DNA from: Nocardia colli
GTDB taxonomy: Bacteria; Actinomycetota; Actinomycetes; Mycobacteriales; Mycobacteriaceae
DNA: 64,000 nt
Direction: 5' to 3'
NCBI RefSeq assembly: GCF_008704205.1
Contig: NZ_VXLC01000011.1
Coordinates: 124,001 to 188,000, forward strand
Shown here: positions 9,592 through 18,600 of the stretch, piece after piece
Layout: each line of letters starts with the position of its first letter
How positions within the stretch are numbered: the first letter of the stretch is position 1
Notes under the pieces: generated by a model
The model's database searches: none
Told to the model about the DNA's origin: nothing
What the model saw: only the letters and a program-made list of their open reading frames with translations
Program-made: the position numbers and the translations under genes

Positions 9592-10358
9592 CCACCGACA
9601 CCATCCTGCGGGTGCCGCACGGGATGCAGTGGACCGCGTTGAGCGGGCGCGGTATTCGGGCTGCGGTGCGGGAGGGCGACCTGGTGCTCGCGTTCGCGGC
9701 GCCGCTGACCTTCTTCGTCTGTATCTATGTGCCGCTGCGTCGTTCGATGGAGGCGACGGGGATCGATTACGCGCAGTACCTGCTGCCGCTGATCGCGATC
9801 CAGGCCATGTTCTTCACCGCCATGTTCGCCGGCGATCGGGCGGCGCGAGAGGTGGCGGGCGGCATGGGTACTCGGCTGCGGGCCATGCCGGTGCCGCCGT
9901 GGGTACCGCCCGCCGCGCGTATCTCCGCGAACGCGGTGCGCGCACTCGCCGCACTGGCCGGCGCGCTGACCATCGGTTCGCTGTTCGGTTTCCGTTTCCA
10001 CGGATTCGGCCCGACAGTGGCCTTCCTGGTGCTCGTCCTGGGCTTCGGCGCGGCCGTGGTGATCGCCGCCGACGCGCTGGGCACCGCGACGGCGAATCCG
10101 GAACTCGGCGCGACGGTGCTGTTCGCGCCGCAGCTGCTGTTGCTCATGATGTCGACGGGTTTCGTTCCCGCGCAGGGTTTCCCGGGCTGGATCCAGCCCT
10201 TCGTGCGCAACCAACCGGTCTCGCAGGTGGCGGCCGCACTGCGCGAGCTGTCCGAAGGCAGGCACACATCGACCACCGCGGTGGCCGCGGTCTGGGTGAT
10301 CGGGTTGCTGGCCGGGGCCATGATCGTGTCGGTGCGAGTGGAAGGACGGCGGCGATGA
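9588..10358 (+). CDS. ABC-2 type permease, DrrB-like (first of two)
   Basis: This 256-residue integral membrane protein belongs to the ABC-2 exporter family. It has about six hydrophobic segments and the ABC-2 style re-entrant sequence MSTGFVPAQGFPGWIQPFVRNQPVSQVA near its C-terminal third. It starts within the stop of the ATPase gene and its own stop overlaps the second permease start, so all three should be made in fixed ratio. It most likely forms a heterodimer with the next gene product. Confidence 0.9.
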   Translation: MTTDTILRVPHGMQWTALSGRGIRAAVREGDLVLAFAAPLTFFVCIYVPLRRSMEATGIDYAQYLLPLIAIQAMFFTAMFAGDRAAREVAGGMGTRLRAMPVPPWVPPAARISANAVRALAALAGALTIGSLFGFRFHGFGPTVAFLVLVLGFGAAVVIAADALGTATANPELGATVLFAPQLLLLMMSTGFVPAQGFPGWIQPFVRNQPVSQVAAALRELSEGRHTSTTAVAAVWVIGLLAGAMIVSVRVEGRRR

Positions 10359-11119
10359 ACGCGCTGGTCGATCAGAGCCTGGTGGAAACCGGCAGGCTGC
10401 TGCGCCGCTGGAGCAGGCAGCAGGAGGTGGTGACCACGACCCTGGTGCTGCCGATCCTGCTGCTGCTCATGTTCGATCTGGTGCTCAGCAAGTCGCTCGA
10501 CCTCGGCGGCGGCACCGACGCCATCTACGGTTTCGTGCCGATGATCGCCGTGGCCGGCGCCATGTACGGGGCGACCGGCACCGGCCTTTCGCTGTACGGC
10601 GAGCGGGAGAGCGGCCTGCTGCGCCGCTTCTGGGTGCTGCCGATCAATCGCTCGGCCGGGCTGATCGGCCGGCTGATCGCCGAATGCCTGCGGGCAGTGG
10701 CGGCGACGGTGGTCGTGGTGGTGGTCGGCGTCGTGCTCGGCCTGCGCTTCCAGCAGGGCCTGGTCGGTGTGCTCGGCGTGCTGATCGTGCCGGTCATCGT
10801 CATCGCGGGGTTCACGCCGATGGTGATCGTGGTGGGAGTCAGCCGGATCGGCGACAAGGTGGTGCAGATCTTCGCCGCGGTCGTGCTGCTCGCGATGTTC
10901 TTCAACTCCGGTTTCGTGCCGATCGAGAACTACCCCGATTGGCTGCAGCCGATCGTGCGCGGCCAGCCGATCAGCTGTGCGGTGGAGGCGATGCGCGGGT
11001 TCACCGTCGGTGGGCCGGTCGCGGTTCCGCTGTTGCAGACCGTCGCCTGGTCGGTGGGGCTGGTCGCGGTCTTCGGGGCGTTGGCCGTTCGTGGTTATCG
11101 CAGAGCGGCGGAGAGCTGA
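10355..11119 (+). CDS. ABC-2 type permease, DrrC-like (second of two)
   Basis: This 254-residue permease partners with the preceding one. It has the same plan: an N-terminal cytoplasmic stretch, about six membrane segments, and the family signature NSGFVPIENYPDWLQPIVRGQPIS before the last helix. The start ATG at 10355 overlaps the previous stop (ATGA). The frame is open much further upstream, but that part is a shadow of the first permease. The gene ends the siderophore-like transcription unit; a different type of gene follows after 55 bases. Confidence 0.9.
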   Translation: MNALVDQSLVETGRLLRRWSRQQEVVTTTLVLPILLLLMFDLVLSKSLDLGGGTDAIYGFVPMIAVAGAMYGATGTGLSLYGERESGLLRRFWVLPINRSAGLIGRLIAECLRAVAATVVVVVVGVVLGLRFQQGLVGVLGVLIVPVIVIAGFTPMVIVVGVSRIGDKVVQIFAAVVLLAMFFNSGFVPIENYPDWLQPIVRGQPISCAVEAMRGFTVGGPVAVPLLQTVAWSVGLVAVFGALAVRGYRRAAES

Positions 11120-11174
11120 ACGACCGGACCCGCCCCATGGCCGGGGGAACGATCGCGAGTTAGTGTCACCGACG

Positions 11175-12248
11175 ATGAATTCTGTACCTGCTTGGCTCGT
11201 GCTGTCGATCGGTGTGTTCGCCGCGATCGTCACGATCGGGCGATGGTTCTTCGCGAACAGCACGAGCATGGATCGGCTGATCAACCGCCTGTTCAGCTGG
11301 GAGCTGGCCGGGTTCCTGCTGCACGGCGTCGTCACCGGCGCCGGGGCACCGGACCTGGCGCAGCGGGTGTTCATGGGCTGCGGGTTGATGGCGGGTGCGC
11401 AGGCCTACGGGTTCGCCAGACTGTTGTTCGACGGGACGGCTCGTTACGAAGCCCGCCGCGGCCAACGCGTCTACGACACGATCGCGGCCGTCGCGGCGGG
11501 TTCGGTGCTGCTGGCCGAACCCATCCTCGATCACCTGTTGCCGTTCAGCTGGTCCACCGCCGTGTGGACCGTCTCCCAGGTCTTCGCCGCGGTCTCGGGC
11601 TTGCTGATCCTGCGGGTCTGCGTCCGGGAGCTGCGCAAAGACGATCTGGTCGGCAAGGAGACGTTGCTGTATTCGCTCCTGCTCCTGCTCGCGGGCTACT
11701 GGACCGTCGGTTCGTTGATCGGCAGCGTGCGAACGGTTTCCGGGGCACCGCCGTCCGAACCGGGCGCGGCGTGGGTCGTCGTCATTCTCGCCAACTTCTT
11801 CTTGCTCACGTTGCTGATCTCGGTCCGGTTGGTCGACGTGCTGCTCGCGCGCACCGGGTGGGATCGCGCGGGCAGGCACTGCCGCCGCCTCGGTCCGATG
11901 TGGCACGACCTCACCACCGCGGTGCCGGAAGTGGTGCTGCCACCCGACGATTCGGCGAGCCAGGATTCCGCGTACCGCCGCTATCGCATGACGGTCGAGA
12001 TCTGGGACGCGTTGCTGCAACTGCGGCCGTACGTGCCCGACCTCGCCGAGGACGCCGCGATCCGCCCCCTGTTCGAAGACGATCGCAAGGGCTACGCGGT
12101 GTTGATGGCCAGTGCGGCGCGCGCGAGGGCGCGAGGTGCGGCCGCGTCCGGGCGGCGTCCGATCGATGCCGCACCGCGCCCACCCGACCGTTCCTCCGAG
12201 CTCCAGATGCTTCTCGGCCTGGCCCGTGAGTGGCCGTCCACCCGATGA
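11175..12248 (+). CDS. MAB_1171c-like membrane protein, paralog 1
   Basis: This 357-residue protein has about seven hydrophobic segments in the first 230 residues and a soluble C-terminal part. That part carries the pattern CRRLGPMWHDLTTAVPEVVL, then YRMTVEIWDALLQLRPY, and ends with LLGLAREWP. I recognise this as the family named after Mycobacterium abscessus MAB_1171c, annotated as a putative transporter; the function is not established. A possible -10 box TAGTGT (11161-11166) sits 8 bases before the ATG, so the message may be leaderless. The next gene is a paralog of the same length and overlaps by ATGA. The upstream open frame from 10977 is not used, because the paralogs all start MN(S/A)xP. 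Confidence 0.8.
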   Translation: MNSVPAWLVLSIGVFAAIVTIGRWFFANSTSMDRLINRLFSWELAGFLLHGVVTGAGAPDLAQRVFMGCGLMAGAQAYGFARLLFDGTARYEARRGQRVYDTIAAVAAGSVLLAEPILDHLLPFSWSTAVWTVSQVFAAVSGLLILRVCVRELRKDDLVGKETLLYSLLLLLAGYWTVGSLIGSVRTVSGAPPSEPGAAWVVVILANFFLLTLLISVRLVDVLLARTGWDRAGRHCRRLGPMWHDLTTAVPEVVLPPDDSASQDSAYRRYRMTVEIWDALLQLRPYVPDLAEDAAIRPLFEDDRKGYAVLMASAARARARGAAASGRRPIDAAPRPPDRSSELQMLLGLAREWPSTR

Positions 12249-13318
12249 ATTCCGCACCGCCCGTATTCACCACCGTCGTCATCGCTTTCGTGCTGGCGAT
12301 CGTCTGTGGTCGTTGGTGGCTGGTCAACGAATCGCTCACCGATCGCTTGATCAACCGCGCATTGACCTGGGATATCGGTGCGGTGGCCGGCTACGGGGTG
12401 GTGGCCGGTATCGGCTTTCCCGATGTGGGACAACGAGTGTTCATGGCCATTGGCTTTCTGACGTTGTCCAACACGTGCGGGTTCATCGCTTTGCTCGGCG
12501 GCGCTGATCAGCGGACGACCTGGCAGCGCCAGCGCGCATACGATTCGGTGGCCGCGTCGGCCGGACTCCTCGTGCTGCTCTGTGCCGTGGCCGGCGAAAT
12601 AGGCCTGTTCCCGGCATCGATGCGCGTGGTGGACTGGGACGGTTTGTTGTGGGTGGCCGCCGATATCTTCCTCATCGCGATCGCCGTGACGCTCGGGCGG
12701 GCATGCGTGCGTGAACTTCGCGCCGCCGCTGCGACCGCCGGGGAAACGCTGACCTACTGGGCCTTGTTCGCCGTCGCCTGCTACACCGTGTGCGCGTCGA
12801 CGTATCGAACACTGCACACGCTGTCCGGGGCGTCGCCGCAGGACTTGGGCACCGCCTGGGCGGTGGGTTCGTTCGTCATGCTGGCGATCCTGGCCACGCT
12901 GATATCGATGCCGCTGGTCAGCGCCCTGCTCGTGCGGGCAGGTCTCGATCGGGAAAGCAGATGGTGCCGCCGGCTGCGCCCGCTGTGGCACGACCTCACG
13001 GCGGCCGTGCCCGAGGTGGTGCTGCCGTTCGACCACGAGGATCGCCCCGGCTCGAGCGCGCGCCTCTATCGCATGACCGTCGAAATCCGGGATGCCCTCT
13101 TGCATCTCAAGCAGTACGTGCCCGATCCGAGCGCCACCGAGACCACCGATCTCCGCACCTACGTCCGGGATATCGCGGAGGCCGCCCGCTTGAAACAGCA
13201 TGGGAGGCCGCCGGCCTATCCGGGCCGAGCGGTGCAGTTTCCGGCGGGCGACCGAACCACCGAGCTCAGCAGTCTGCTCGCGTTGTCGCGCGAGTGGGCG
13301 GCCGATCGATCCCGCTGA
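12245..13318 (+). CDS. MAB_1171c-like membrane protein, paralog 2
   Basis: At 357 residues it equals paralog 1 in length and plan: N-terminal membrane helices, then a cytoplasmic tail with CRRLRPLWHDLTAAVPEVVL, YRMTVEIRDALLHL and a C-terminal LLALSREW. I chose the ATG at 12245 over the GTG at 12230 because it overlaps the previous stop as ATGA and reproduces the MNSAP start seen in the paralogs. It is translationally coupled to paralog 1, which suggests a hetero-oligomer or functional pair. The biochemical role is unknown. Confidence 0.8.
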   Translation: MNSAPPVFTTVVIAFVLAIVCGRWWLVNESLTDRLINRALTWDIGAVAGYGVVAGIGFPDVGQRVFMAIGFLTLSNTCGFIALLGGADQRTTWQRQRAYDSVAASAGLLVLLCAVAGEIGLFPASMRVVDWDGLLWVAADIFLIAIAVTLGRACVRELRAAAATAGETLTYWALFAVACYTVCASTYRTLHTLSGASPQDLGTAWAVGSFVMLAILATLISMPLVSALLVRAGLDRESRWCRRLRPLWHDLTAAVPEVVLPFDHEDRPGSSARLYRMTVEIRDALLHLKQYVPDPSATETTDLRTYVRDIAEAARLKQHGRPPAYPGRAVQFPAGDRTTELSSLLALSREWAADRSR

Positions 13319-13363
13319 CCTCCTGGTCGAGGTCGATCCGGTCACAGATCACACCGGTCAGTC

Positions 13364-13398
13364 TTGATCGTTACATCCGCTAACTATATAGTTTGCGG
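13364..13398 (+). promoter_or_regulatory. Promoter overlapped by a 22-bp palindromic operator for the MFS gene
   Basis: A sigma-70-like promoter TTGATC (13364-13369), 17-bp spacer, TATAGT (13387-13392) precedes the MFS gene. An interrupted palindrome at 13377-13398 has the perfect core AACTATATAGTT (13382-13393) and GC arms CCGC/GCGG, with one mismatched pair overall. It covers the -10 box, as a repressor site would. The form is that of TetR-family operators on drug exporter promoters. No regulator gene is adjacent, so the repressor must be encoded elsewhere. Confidence 0.65.
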
Positions 13399-13425
13399 TG
13401 ATAATCATCTGCGAGGGGCTGTGCT

Positions 13426-15201
13426 GTGACGTCTCCATCCACCGATCTCGACCTCGGCGAGGTTTCGACCATCCGCCGCAGGCAGCGCTACGACCGGGAC
13501 CATCCGCACTACAAGTGGATCGTGCTGACCAACACCACACTCGGGGTGCTGCTCACCGCGATCAACTCGTCGATCGTGCTGATCTCGCTACCCGCGATCT
13601 TCCGCGGCGTCGGGCTGAACCCGCTCGACGCGGGTAACGTCGGCTACCTGCTGTGGATGTTGATGGGGTACCTGCTCGCGACGGCGGTGCTGGTCGTCAT
13701 GTTCGGCCGGCTCGGCGACCTGTTCGGCCGAGTACGCGTGTACAACATGGGTTTCGCGGTGTTCGCGTTCTGTGCGCTCGCGCTGTCCTTCGATCCGTTC
13801 CACGGTGGTGCGGGCGCCATGTGGATCATCGTCTGGCGCGTGATCCAGGGTGTCGGCGGCGCGATGCTGACCGCGAACGCCACCGCCATCCTCACCGACG
13901 CCTTCCCGGCCAAGCAGCGTGGAACCGCGCTCGGCATCAACATGGTGGCGGCGGTCGCGGGCTCGTTCCTCGGCCTGCTCATCGGCGGCGTGCTGTCGGA
14001 ATGGGATTGGCGCGCGGTGTTCTGGGTGAGCGTCCCGATCGGCATCCTCGGTGCGTTCTGGTCGTACCGCTCGTTGCACGAGGTCGGCATCCGGTCGAAG
14101 GGCAAGGTCGACTGGGCGGGCACGATCACCTTCGGGCTCGGGCTCACCGCGCTGCTCACCGGCATCACCTATGGCATTCAGCCCTACGGCGGACATGCCA
14201 CCGGCTGGTCCAGTCCATGGGTGCTCGGGTCGGTGATCGGCGGCATCGCGCTGCTCGGTGTGTTCTGCGTGGTGGAGAGCAAGGTCGAGGATCCGATGTT
14301 CCACCTTGCGCTGTTCCGTAACCGGGCCTTCGGTCTCGGCAACTTCAGCAACCTGATGGTCTCCATCGGCCGCGGCGGCATGCAGTTCATGTTGATCATC
14401 TGGTTGCAAGGCATCTGGCTTCCGTTGCACGGCTTCAGCTTCGAGTCGACGCCGCTGTGGGCCGGCATCTACCTGTTGCCGCTGACCGTGGGATTCCTTG
14501 CGGCCGGACCGATCTCGGGCTGGCTGTCGGACCGCTACGGTTCGCGTCCGTTCACCACCGGCGGCGCGCTGGTCGCGGGAGTGACGTTCCTGCTGCTGCT
14601 GGTCGTCCCCGTCGACTTCAACTACTGGGTGTTCGCCGCGATCATCCTGCTCAACGGCATCGGCAGCGGCCTGTTCTTCTCGCCCAACACCGCCGCCATC
14701 ATGTCCAGCGTGCCCGCCGCCCAGCGCGGTGCGGCCTCCGGCATGCGCGGCACCCTGTTCAACGGCGGCAACGCGCTGTCCATGGGAATCTTCTTCTCGC
14801 TCATGGTCGTCGGCCTCGCCGCCAGCCTGCCCTCGGCGCTCGACGCGGGCCTGCGTGCCCAGGGCGTCTCCGCCGGAGCCGCCGCCGACGTGGCCGGGCT
14901 ACCCCCGGTGGCCAGCATGTTCGCCGCGTTCCTCGGCTACAACCCGATCCAGGAATTGCTCGGCCCCACCGGCGAATTGGCCAAACCAGGCGTCAACGCC
15001 GACACCCTCACCGGCCAGGAATTCTTCCCCCACCTCCTCACCGGCCCCTTCCACACCGGCCTGGTCGTAGTCTTCGTAGCCGCCGCCATCATGATGTTCC
15101 TGGCCGCCGCAGCGTCCTTCTTCGCTGGCAACAAATACGTCCACGACGAACAAGCCGAACTCGCCGAAGCCGAGGACCTCATCCCGGTCCCCGCTCGCTG
15201 A
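13426..15201 (+). CDS. MFS drug exporter, DHA2 (EmrB/QacA) family
   Basis: This is a 591-residue transporter of the 14-helix DHA2 type. Motif A is seen as GRLGDLFGRVRVY after helix 2, motif C-like glycines lie in helix 5, and a second LSDRYGSRP loop follows helix 8. A long periplasmic loop near residues 465-525 precedes the last helix, as in many actinobacterial members. Proton-driven export of amphiphilic drugs or an endogenous metabolite is the expected role. The start is the GTG at 13426 after GCGAGGGG. It lies between MAB_1171c-like paralogs 2 and 3 and has its own operator-bearing promoter. Confidence 0.9.
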   Translation: MTSPSTDLDLGEVSTIRRRQRYDRDHPHYKWIVLTNTTLGVLLTAINSSIVLISLPAIFRGVGLNPLDAGNVGYLLWMLMGYLLATAVLVVMFGRLGDLFGRVRVYNMGFAVFAFCALALSFDPFHGGAGAMWIIVWRVIQGVGGAMLTANATAILTDAFPAKQRGTALGINMVAAVAGSFLGLLIGGVLSEWDWRAVFWVSVPIGILGAFWSYRSLHEVGIRSKGKVDWAGTITFGLGLTALLTGITYGIQPYGGHATGWSSPWVLGSVIGGIALLGVFCVVESKVEDPMFHLALFRNRAFGLGNFSNLMVSIGRGGMQFMLIIWLQGIWLPLHGFSFESTPLWAGIYLLPLTVGFLAAGPISGWLSDRYGSRPFTTGGALVAGVTFLLLLVVPVDFNYWVFAAIILLNGIGSGLFFSPNTAAIMSSVPAAQRGAASGMRGTLFNGGNALSMGIFFSLMVVGLAASLPSALDAGLRAQGVSAGAAADVAGLPPVASMFAAFLGYNPIQELLGPTGELAKPGVNADTLTGQEFFPHLLTGPFHTGLVVVFVAAAIMMFLAAAASFFAGNKYVHDEQAELAEAEDLIPVPAR

Positions 15202-15260
15202 GCAAAGGCCGGAGCCCAACGGGCAAGGGCCGGAGCGAGTGAGACATATTCTCAACGGCG

Positions 15261-16361
15261 ATGAACGCCGCTCCGCCCTTGCTCACCGGGATTGTCGTCC
15301 TGTTCGCGGCCCTGGTCATGGTCGGCCGGTGGTTGCTCGTCAACGAGACGACCACTGACCATCTGATCAATCGAACCCTGATCTGGGTCATCGGCTCGGT
15401 GCTCGGATATGCGATTGCCGCGGGCCTCGGCTACCCGGATTTCGGGCAGCGGCTGTTCCTGGCGGTGGGCGCAGGGTCGCTGTCCGGTTATTTCGGGTTT
15501 GTCGCGCTGTTCGGCCGAGCCGATCCGCGGACGTGGCGCCGGCACCAGCGCAGCTACGACGCGATCGCGGCGACCTTCGGTACCTTCGTATTGATCTGCG
15601 CGGGAGCCGAAGCGGCAGGTTTACCTCTGCATCGCAGTGTCGACTGGGAGCGGATCGCATGGGCGGCGGTCTATCTGGTCCTCGCCTGGACCGGCGTGCT
15701 GCTCGGCCGGGCCTGCGTGCGCGAACTTCGCAACGCGGCGCCGACCAGGCGCGAGCGGCTGACCTACTCGGCCCTGCTGCTCTTCGGCGTCTACTCCGTA
15801 GACAGCGCGTTCTATGCGATGTTGCAACTGATATCGGGCGGGCCACCTGGAAGACCCGGGACCGTCGGAGTCGTCGGCTCTTTTCTCGGCATGGCCGTGC
15901 TCACCGCGTTAATCGCGATCCCGTTGATCAACGCGATTATCGTTCGGGCCGAACTGGATCGGACAGGCAGGCAATGTCGCCGGCTACGCCCCCTATGGCT
16001 CGATCTCACCGACGCCGTCCCCGAAGTGGTCCTGCACTCGGCAGACGCCGCGCGCCAAGGATCTGCCGCCCGCCTCTACCGGATGACCATCGAAATCGGT
16101 GATGCCCTACTGCATCTGCGGCAGTTCGCCCCGGACACGGCCGCACCCCACGCCGACACCATCAGCAGCTTTGCCATGCGTATCGCCGAGGCCGTCGAGC
16201 ACAAACGCCGCGGCCTCCCGGTGCCGAACCGAACCGGCCACCCCCGCAGCGCGATTCGGCCTCCGGCTGACGACCGCACCGCCGAACTCCGCAACCTGCT
16301 GGCCTTGTCCCGCGAATGGCCGAAGGCCCGAGCCGCGGTCGAAACTCCGGCCGATGCATGA
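15261..16361 (+). CDS. MAB_1171c-like membrane protein, paralog 3
   Basis: This 366-residue protein is the third member of the local family. It begins MNAAPPLL, has about seven membrane segments and carries the same tail: CRRLRPLWLDLTDAVPEVVL, YRMTIEIGDALLHLRQF and the terminal LLALSREWP. A possible -10 TATTCT at 15247-15252 sits 8 bases before the ATG, the same spacing as at paralog 1, so transcription may again be leaderless. It follows the MFS gene by 59 bases. A short direct repeat (AAGGCCGGAGC / AAGGGCCGGAGC) lies in that gap. The function is unknown. Confidence 0.8.
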   Translation: MNAAPPLLTGIVVLFAALVMVGRWLLVNETTTDHLINRTLIWVIGSVLGYAIAAGLGYPDFGQRLFLAVGAGSLSGYFGFVALFGRADPRTWRRHQRSYDAIAATFGTFVLICAGAEAAGLPLHRSVDWERIAWAAVYLVLAWTGVLLGRACVRELRNAAPTRRERLTYSALLLFGVYSVDSAFYAMLQLISGGPPGRPGTVGVVGSFLGMAVLTALIAIPLINAIIVRAELDRTGRQCRRLRPLWLDLTDAVPEVVLHSADAARQGSAARLYRMTIEIGDALLHLRQFAPDTAAPHADTISSFAMRIAEAVEHKRRGLPVPNRTGHPRSAIRPPADDRTAELRNLLALSREWPKARAAVETPADA

Positions 16362-16404
16362 ATCCGGAAGTCGCGGACGCCGCGCTGGACGCACACCCGC
16401 TGAC

Positions 16405-16444
16405 TTCCCGCACACCGAATCGCCGACGAGACGGTGTGCGGGAA
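16405..16444. terminator. Bidirectional hairpin between convergent genes
   Basis: A perfect 13-bp inverted repeat (16405-16417 and 16432-16444) with a 14-base loop lies between the convergent stops of MAB_1171c paralog 3 and the first M13 peptidase. A second copy of the right arm (GGTGTGCGGGAATC) follows at about 16453, offering an alternative pairing. There is no T-run on either strand, as is common in actinobacteria. Confidence 0.6.
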
Positions 16445-16463
16445 ATCAAGGGGTGTGCGGGAA

Positions 16464-18503
16464 TCAGAAGGTGACGCGCTGGTCCGCGGGCATGAAGAGT
16501 TTGTCGCCTTCTTTGACGCCGAAGGTGTTGTAGAACTCGGTGAGGTTGCGGACGACCTGGTTGCAGCGGAATTCGGCGGGGGAGTGGGTGTCGGTGGCGA
16601 GGTAGCGGACCGTCAGTTCCTTGGTCTGCTTTTCCCGCCAGCTGCGCGCCCAGGACAGGAAGAAGGTCTGGTAGTCGGGGTTGTCGATGCCGCGGCGCTT
16701 CTCCGAGATGCGGAAGGCGGACAGCGTGATCTGCAGGCCGCGCAGGTCGGCGAGGTTTTCGCCGACGGTCAGCTCGCCGTTGATGTGCTGGCTCGGCTCG
16801 AGACCCTCGGGCACCAGGACATTGAACTGATCGATGAGCTGCTTGGTCTTGGCTTCGAACGCGGCCTTGTCCTCGGGCGTCCACCAGTCTTTCCGGTTGC
16901 CGTCACCGTCGTACTTGGAACCCTGGTCGTCGAAACCGTGGCCGATCTCGTGGCCGATGGTCGAACCGACCGCGCCGAAGTTGACGGCAGGCTGGGCGTC
17001 CTTGTCGAAAAACGGCGGCTGGAGATAGGCGGCCGGGAACACGATCTGATTGGAGGACGCCGAGTAGTAGGCGTTCACAGTCTGCGGCGACATCCCCCAT
17101 TCGGTCTTGTCGACCGGGGTGCCGAGCCGGGCGAACGCGCGCTTGGACTCGAAAGTATTGATGGACAGCAGAGATTCGATCAGCTTGCCCCGGGTGATCT
17201 TCATCTGCGAGTAGTCGACCCACTTGTCCGGGTAACCGATCTTGGGATCGATCTTGTCCAGCTTCGCGATCGACGCCGTCCTGGTCGCGGGGGACATCCA
17301 GGTCGAGTTGGTGAAGTTGTCCCGGTACGCGGCGATGACATCGTCCAGCATTTCCTTGGCCCGCTGCTTGGCCTCGGGCGGAAAGTACTTGTCCACGTAC
17401 ACTTTTCCGAGCTGTTCGCCGAGCTTGTCGTCGACGATCCCGACCCCGTACTTCCACCGGTCCGGGCGCTCCTCCTGCCCGTTGAGCACCTTGCCCTTGA
17501 ACTCGAAGTTCGCGTCGTTGACGGCCTTCGGCAGGTACGGCGCGAAGTCGCGGATCACGCTGATCTTGAGATAGTCCCGCCAGGTGGCGATGTCGACCTC
17601 GGTCCACAACTGGCCGGCCGCCGTGATGAACGACGGCTGGCCGACCACCATCGTCGCGAACAGGTCGCGCGGCCGGTCGGTGTTCCCGGCCATCCACGGA
17701 TCCCAGTCGAATCCCGGTGCGAGAGCGACCATATCGGCCCAGCTGAACACGTTGTACGTGGCGTCGGTGTCGCGGGTGCGCACGTTGTCCCAGTGCGCGG
17801 GCGCAATGCGCTTCTCCAAGTCGAACACTCGCTGCGCCAAGGCCTCCGGATCGGGCAGCCCCGCGCCGGCGGCGATGCGCCCCAGGAAGATTCGATACTG
17901 CGCGAGCACGTCGGCGTATTCGGGCTTGCGGTAGTACTGCTCGCCGAGCCCGAGCCCGGACTGCCCGACCGACGGGATATAGGCGTTCGAGTTCTTCCGG
18001 TCGGTGCCGATGCCGATGCCGATCAGGCCGGCGATCGGCAGCTCGGCCATCACCTTGGCCAGGTCTGCCTTGGTCGCCGCGCCGTCGATCTTGCCGAACA
18101 GTCCGGCCAGCGGGGTCATGCCGAGCCGCTCGATCTCGTCCCAATCCACCCTGGCGTCGAACAGATCCCGGATCTGCTGCTCCTCTGAGCCCGGCTTCGG
18201 ATCCTTGATGCCGTCGATGATCTCGCGCAGCTGCTGCTCGGTGCGTTCGGCCGCCTCGCTCGTCGAACCGAAGGCGACCTTGTCCGGCGGCAGCTGGTAG
18301 TCGCGCAACCACTTTCCGTTGACATGCCGGTACAGATCGTCCTGTGGCCGGATCGCCGGGTCCGCACCCCCCATGTCCACACCGGCGAGCTGCTTGCTCG
18401 CCGGTGTGCTGTCGTTCGAGCAAGACGCCAGCGCGGCAGCGGCGGGCACCACCCCGAGCGCGATCAGGAAGGCACGACGGTCCAGGTGTCCGAGACGTGT
18501 CAC
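16464..18503 (-). CDS. M13 (neprilysin-like) metallopeptidase, Tat lipoprotein, copy 1
   Basis: This 679-residue zinc endopeptidase belongs to family M13. The zinc site is HEIGH (His518, Glu519, His522) in GHEIGHGFDDQG, and the third ligand Glu lies in ENLADLRG near residue 580. The substrate-binding NAYYSASSN motif precedes it. The N-terminus has a twin-arginine DRRAFL, a hydrophobic stretch and a lipobox LASC, so the mature enzyme is probably a folded lipoprotein exported by Tat and anchored outside the membrane. The start is a GTG with GAGAGGA upstream. It lies 97 bases downstream of a paralog in the same direction, suggesting duplication and co-transcription. Related actinobacterial enzymes are often annotated PepO or zmp1-like. 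Confidence 0.93.
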   Translation of the reverse strand: MTRLGHLDRRAFLIALGVVPAAAALASCSNDSTPASKQLAGVDMGGADPAIRPQDDLYRHVNGKWLRDYQLPPDKVAFGSTSEAAERTEQQLREIIDGIKDPKPGSEEQQIRDLFDARVDWDEIERLGMTPLAGLFGKIDGAATKADLAKVMAELPIAGLIGIGIGTDRKNSNAYIPSVGQSGLGLGEQYYRKPEYADVLAQYRIFLGRIAAGAGLPDPEALAQRVFDLEKRIAPAHWDNVRTRDTDATYNVFSWADMVALAPGFDWDPWMAGNTDRPRDLFATMVVGQPSFITAAGQLWTEVDIATWRDYLKISVIRDFAPYLPKAVNDANFEFKGKVLNGQEERPDRWKYGVGIVDDKLGEQLGKVYVDKYFPPEAKQRAKEMLDDVIAAYRDNFTNSTWMSPATRTASIAKLDKIDPKIGYPDKWVDYSQMKITRGKLIESLLSINTFESKRAFARLGTPVDKTEWGMSPQTVNAYYSASSNQIVFPAAYLQPPFFDKDAQPAVNFGAVGSTIGHEIGHGFDDQGSKYDGDGNRKDWWTPEDKAAFEAKTKQLIDQFNVLVPEGLEPSQHINGELTVGENLADLRGLQITLSAFRISEKRRGIDNPDYQTFFLSWARSWREKQTKELTVRYLATDTHSPAEFRCNQVVRNLTEFYNTFGVKEGDKLFMPADQRVTF

Positions 18504-18600
18504 GAGGATTTCCTCTCCCGATGCGGTTCCGCCGCATCCTCGTCAGGCGCGATTTGTTCGCCCGAGGCTACCCGTCGCCGGCGCTACCCGGCTGTCCATC

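Noticed and set aside
16434..18188. Plus-strand 584-codon open frame
   Set aside because: It is the antisense shadow of M13 peptidase copy 1.
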